From positions 62,287,078-62,351,077 of the forward strand of contig CM055895.1 in the NCBI GenBank assembly GCA_029582155.1: 64,000 nt of DNA, given 5' to 3'. Of the stretch, positions 61,260 through 64,000 are shown one piece after another. Made by a program: the position numbers and the translations under genes. The DNA comes from Panopea generosa. Its lineage: Eukaryota > Mollusca > Bivalvia > Adapedonta > Hiatellidae. Position 1 is the stretch's first letter. Each line of letters opens with the position of its first letter. The notes below the pieces were generated by a model. It ran no database searches, had not been told where the DNA came from, and worked only from the letters and a program-made list of their open reading frames with translations.

Positions 61260-63690
61260 GTAATCGCCTCACAACATTTTTCCTTTTTGCCATAATAACC
61301 GTATGGAAGTATATCTTTTATAATCAAAACATGATAAACAAGCTTTATTAATTTCATAACTTTTTACCTGATGCTTAACTGATTGTATTGCTTTTATTGT
61401 TTGTATTTTCACACTTTCGATAATTAAAGCATCTTTGTTATCCTCATGCATATATTTTCCTCAACAACACCTTTAGTTATACTCTTACATTTTTTTTATA
61501 TCTTTACCACCCTTACTTCTCAAACCGATAAATTCTGTAATCGGAATACCCACAGCCTCATTCTTCATCTTACCAATACTATTTTATTATCATCGAAGAA
61601 AAATGGATTGTTTTTAGAGTAATCACTATTATCAAACAAGTTTTTATTCTCATACAAATCCTCATAAACATATTTTGTTTTAATTTCATAACATTAGGAG
61701 TCAGTATCTGTGAATAATATTTTTACTTTATTTCAGTCATACTTTTTAAGAATAAAATTGTTATGAAAATCATACATTAAATATTTACTTTATTCTAAAA
61801 TTGTCATTCCGACATACAATAAAAGTTGCTTTGGCTGCATGCTTTTCTAATACCCTTTCACCATGGGTTATTTTAAATTGATTCTTTTTCTTAAGTTTTC
61901 CATTGTTTTTCCAAACACAGAATTATTCATACGCTTAAAAAAATCTTCTTCGAAAGCATTCATAGCTAATGTTCTCTTTTGTGTGTGAAAATTATTATAT
62001 TCAGCCAACCAATGTCTCTCATCAAACTGTAATACTCTATAACCTTACCCAACTTCATTCCAAGATCAAGATAAAGTTTAAGGTTTTTCCTACGAATAAC
62101 ATATATTTTCTCATTGAATAAATTAGGAACCAACTTTGTTGTTCTTTCACTACTTCTATCATATTTTTTTGTATTTCAACACAGAAATCAGATAACATTT
62201 CATCTTTTTCTATTAATGTCTCTGGTGCTTAAGGGTAATTAGAATGTAAATCGTGTATTTCTTTTGGATAAATGAGATCACATTCAATAAAAAACTTATT
62301 GTTTTCAGTGTTGTCCAATTCCTCTAGACTAACCCATTCAAAATTACCATAAAGTAAAGGTTGACTCATGGCCCAACCGTAAAGGTTGTTTGTGACTAAG
62401 TATGTAATGGAATTGCTTTCCTTACTAGGATCGTATTCATCTAAGTATTTATTATTCGCCTTAGAATTTCTGTTGGCGATGTAACTAATACCACCTCGTA
62501 ATCCTTTTTCAACCATAAGATGCATGTCAATATCCGTGATAAGATCCAATTTAATTTTTGTCATCATTAACATTGCATCCCAAGCTAAGCCGGGACTTGG
62601 AAAGTAATGTCAATGGTCATGTTCGCAATATCTAAACATGTCCCACCAAAGTTTTTAAATACATCAGTTTTTAAATAGAGAGCATGATAATATTCCATTG
62701 TCTTGCAACCAAATGACTTCCACACACCCCGCGCATGTTCGTAATCATCACCAGACACATCCTCATTTGTTAACTTGGAATAAAATAAGTTCTTTGATGA
62801 TAAATGTTTATCACTAAACTTATCCCAACTATCCATTTAATTGTACGGATAAACCCCCCTTTCTTTTTATAAATTCCAACTTATTAAATGTTTTTTTAGT
62901 AAAACAAAATGCCTCTTCCGGTAAGTTATTAACTAAATTAGCTAAGGATTGGTTAAGTAATTGTAAACTATCCACAAAGTTGTCTGTTATAATACCATGT
63001 ATTTTCCCATATTATTAGGAATAACATTAATTTCCCTTTCAAACTTACCAATTTCCTGCATTATGAAATGACCATCATATCCTTTTAGATTTTGGAACAC
63101 AACAGGGATTTTTTTACTTAATCTAAAGAATCTATTACACGTGTTGTGAACATAACGCATTATTTTCCCGTAACATGACAATGATATCTCACAGGATAGT
63201 TCCATCTTAAATTATCTTCCGTATATTCCATTGCGCAAATATGACAAAACTTACTTTTATTAAACTCTTTTTCCTACTTTTCCATTATTACTATTTCTTT
63301 ATTAAAATGTTTTTTTCATCACTTCTTTGCAATACTCCTGCACAACCAACATCTTTTCAATAAAACAATAAACCGAATCCTTCCCTAGGTAAATCTCTAC
63401 TGGTTTACTAAATGTATATGTGCATACTAACTTATATCCAAAACCGCAAGCAATATGACTTGGTAAGCCTCAGTCAAGTACCAAAACTTTTCATTTACTG
63501 GTTTTACTATTGCTTCAAAATCAGCATAAATGATAAAAATATTTCCAACATATACGCACACGAGTATTTTTACGATAAAAACAGTGTCCAGAGACCTGTT
63601 TCTATTATTGTAATTCAAATTTAGTTCATCATTAATTAAGGCCCGCGACCACAAAATAAACATTACTTTTATTGTTAAATACAATGACTT
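61260..63690 (-). pseudogene. Decayed protein-primed family B DNA polymerase (Polinton/Maverick-like)
   Basis: Fragments on the minus strand follow the order of a protein-primed (DNA_pol_B_2 type) polymerase. Exo I is YADFEA (codons near 63509-63531); a CxxC/HCH-like block is near 63170-63240; exo II NLKGYDGHFI is at 63062-63091; exo III YLKTD at 62663-62677. These are followed by PGLAWDAM (near 62570-62593), LTDIDM and KGLRGGIS. Polymerase motif A reads YLVTNNLYGWAM (around 62365-62400), motif B FKRMNNSVFGKT (61895-61935) and motif C LFTDTDS (61697-61717). A C-terminal HED..YEINKACLSCFDYKRY block lies near 61300-61445. Frames change or stop at least near 63427, 63206, 62987, 62840, 62585, 62227 (in-frame TAA) and several times below 62,100. 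The motif A aspartate, which binds catalytic metal in family B enzymes, is Val (codon 62394-62396), whereas both motif C aspartates remain. A short gap after exo III removes residues usually present. Family members occur in Polintons, adintovirus-like elements and linear plasmids. No integrase, ATPase or capsid gene is visible here, so the exact source is open. Confidence 0.92.
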
Positions 63691-63692
63691 AC

Positions 63693-63845
63693 ATGCCGTT
63701 AAAATGCCTAATAATTAAGAAATAGGACATGTTTACATAGACTGTGTGTATAAATACTATAAATATATATGCCGTTAAAAATGCCTAATAATTAAGAAAT
63801 AGGACATGTTTACATAGACTGTGTGTATCAATGCTATTAATATAA
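63693..63845. repeat. 76-bp tandem duplication
   Basis: ATGCCGTTAAAATGCCTAAT begins at 63693 and recurs at 63769 with one extra A. The units share AATTAAGAAATAGGACATG and TAGACTGTGTGTAT and diverge in the last 20 bases. It abuts the upstream edge of the polymerase relic. From 63846 to the end nothing is recognised. Confidence 0.93.
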
Positions 63846-64000
63846 GAATTTAATTGTTGAACTATCGTGAGAAATAAATAGACATGCAATGAGTAAAGGT
63901 TATATAGAACCATTTGGTCTTTACTGATTCCGCACGTGTTAAAGTGTTACATGTTAATTTGAATCTTAATGATTTACAACACATATCATTTATTCCTTAA

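Overview
This is a eukaryotic, AT-rich (roughly two thirds A+T by eye) intergenic or intronic window, most likely from a bivalve or other mollusc. The case for a mollusc is the density of short tRNA-derived SINEs, the many small inverted-repeat elements, the (TCCG)n and 'Cagtcaaacctgt' type repeats, and a decayed Polinton/Maverick-like DNA polymerase B. No search was run, so the taxon is an inference. I find no intact protein-coding gene, rRNA gene, functional tRNA gene or CRISPR array. The longest open frame is 114 codons, and it is a piece of the polymerase relic.

Layout. 0-13 kb: a 15-bp triplet of CRE-like sites, a Ser-type tRNA SINE, a ~580-bp dispersed repeat containing a 40-bp minisatellite, tandem repeats at 5.8-6.1 kb, two pieces of SINE family A and a G-run. 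13-16.3 kb is empty. 16.3-21 kb is repeat-dense: a family-A SINE with a 12-bp target-site duplication, a 21-bp minisatellite, a dispersed repeat (X) split by a 239-bp MITE, a near-perfect 25-bp-stem hairpin, a 25-bp minisatellite, and three more SINEs. 21-46 kb is sparse, with scattered copies of the same families: X at 27.2 and 35.1 kb, 440-470-bp MITE family Y at 28.7 and 40.1 kb, and SINE pieces. 46-57.5 kb holds the second copy of the 3-kb repeat, a Tc1/mariner-like 179-bp MITE with TA duplication, a Ser-type SINE with an 11-bp target-site duplication, a (CAA)n-tailed SINE and long internally repeated non-coding DNA. 57.5-61.2 kb has MITE Y copy 3 and a palindromic element next to half of a Tc1-like MITE. 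61.26-63.69 kb carries the minus-strand polymerase B pseudogene, followed by a 76-bp tandem duplication.

No genes work together here. The logic of the window is mobile-element history: Pol III-transcribed SINEs of at least five tRNA-headed types, several non-autonomous DNA transposon families, nested insertions that give relative ages, and one ancient large DNA transposon or endogenised virus relic that has lost its catalytic motif A aspartate. The best-supported observations worth checking are the nested MITE with two paralogous empty sites, three full-length copies of MITE Y, the 3 kb / 46.6 kb paralogous segments that differ in minisatellite expansion, and the polymerase relic.
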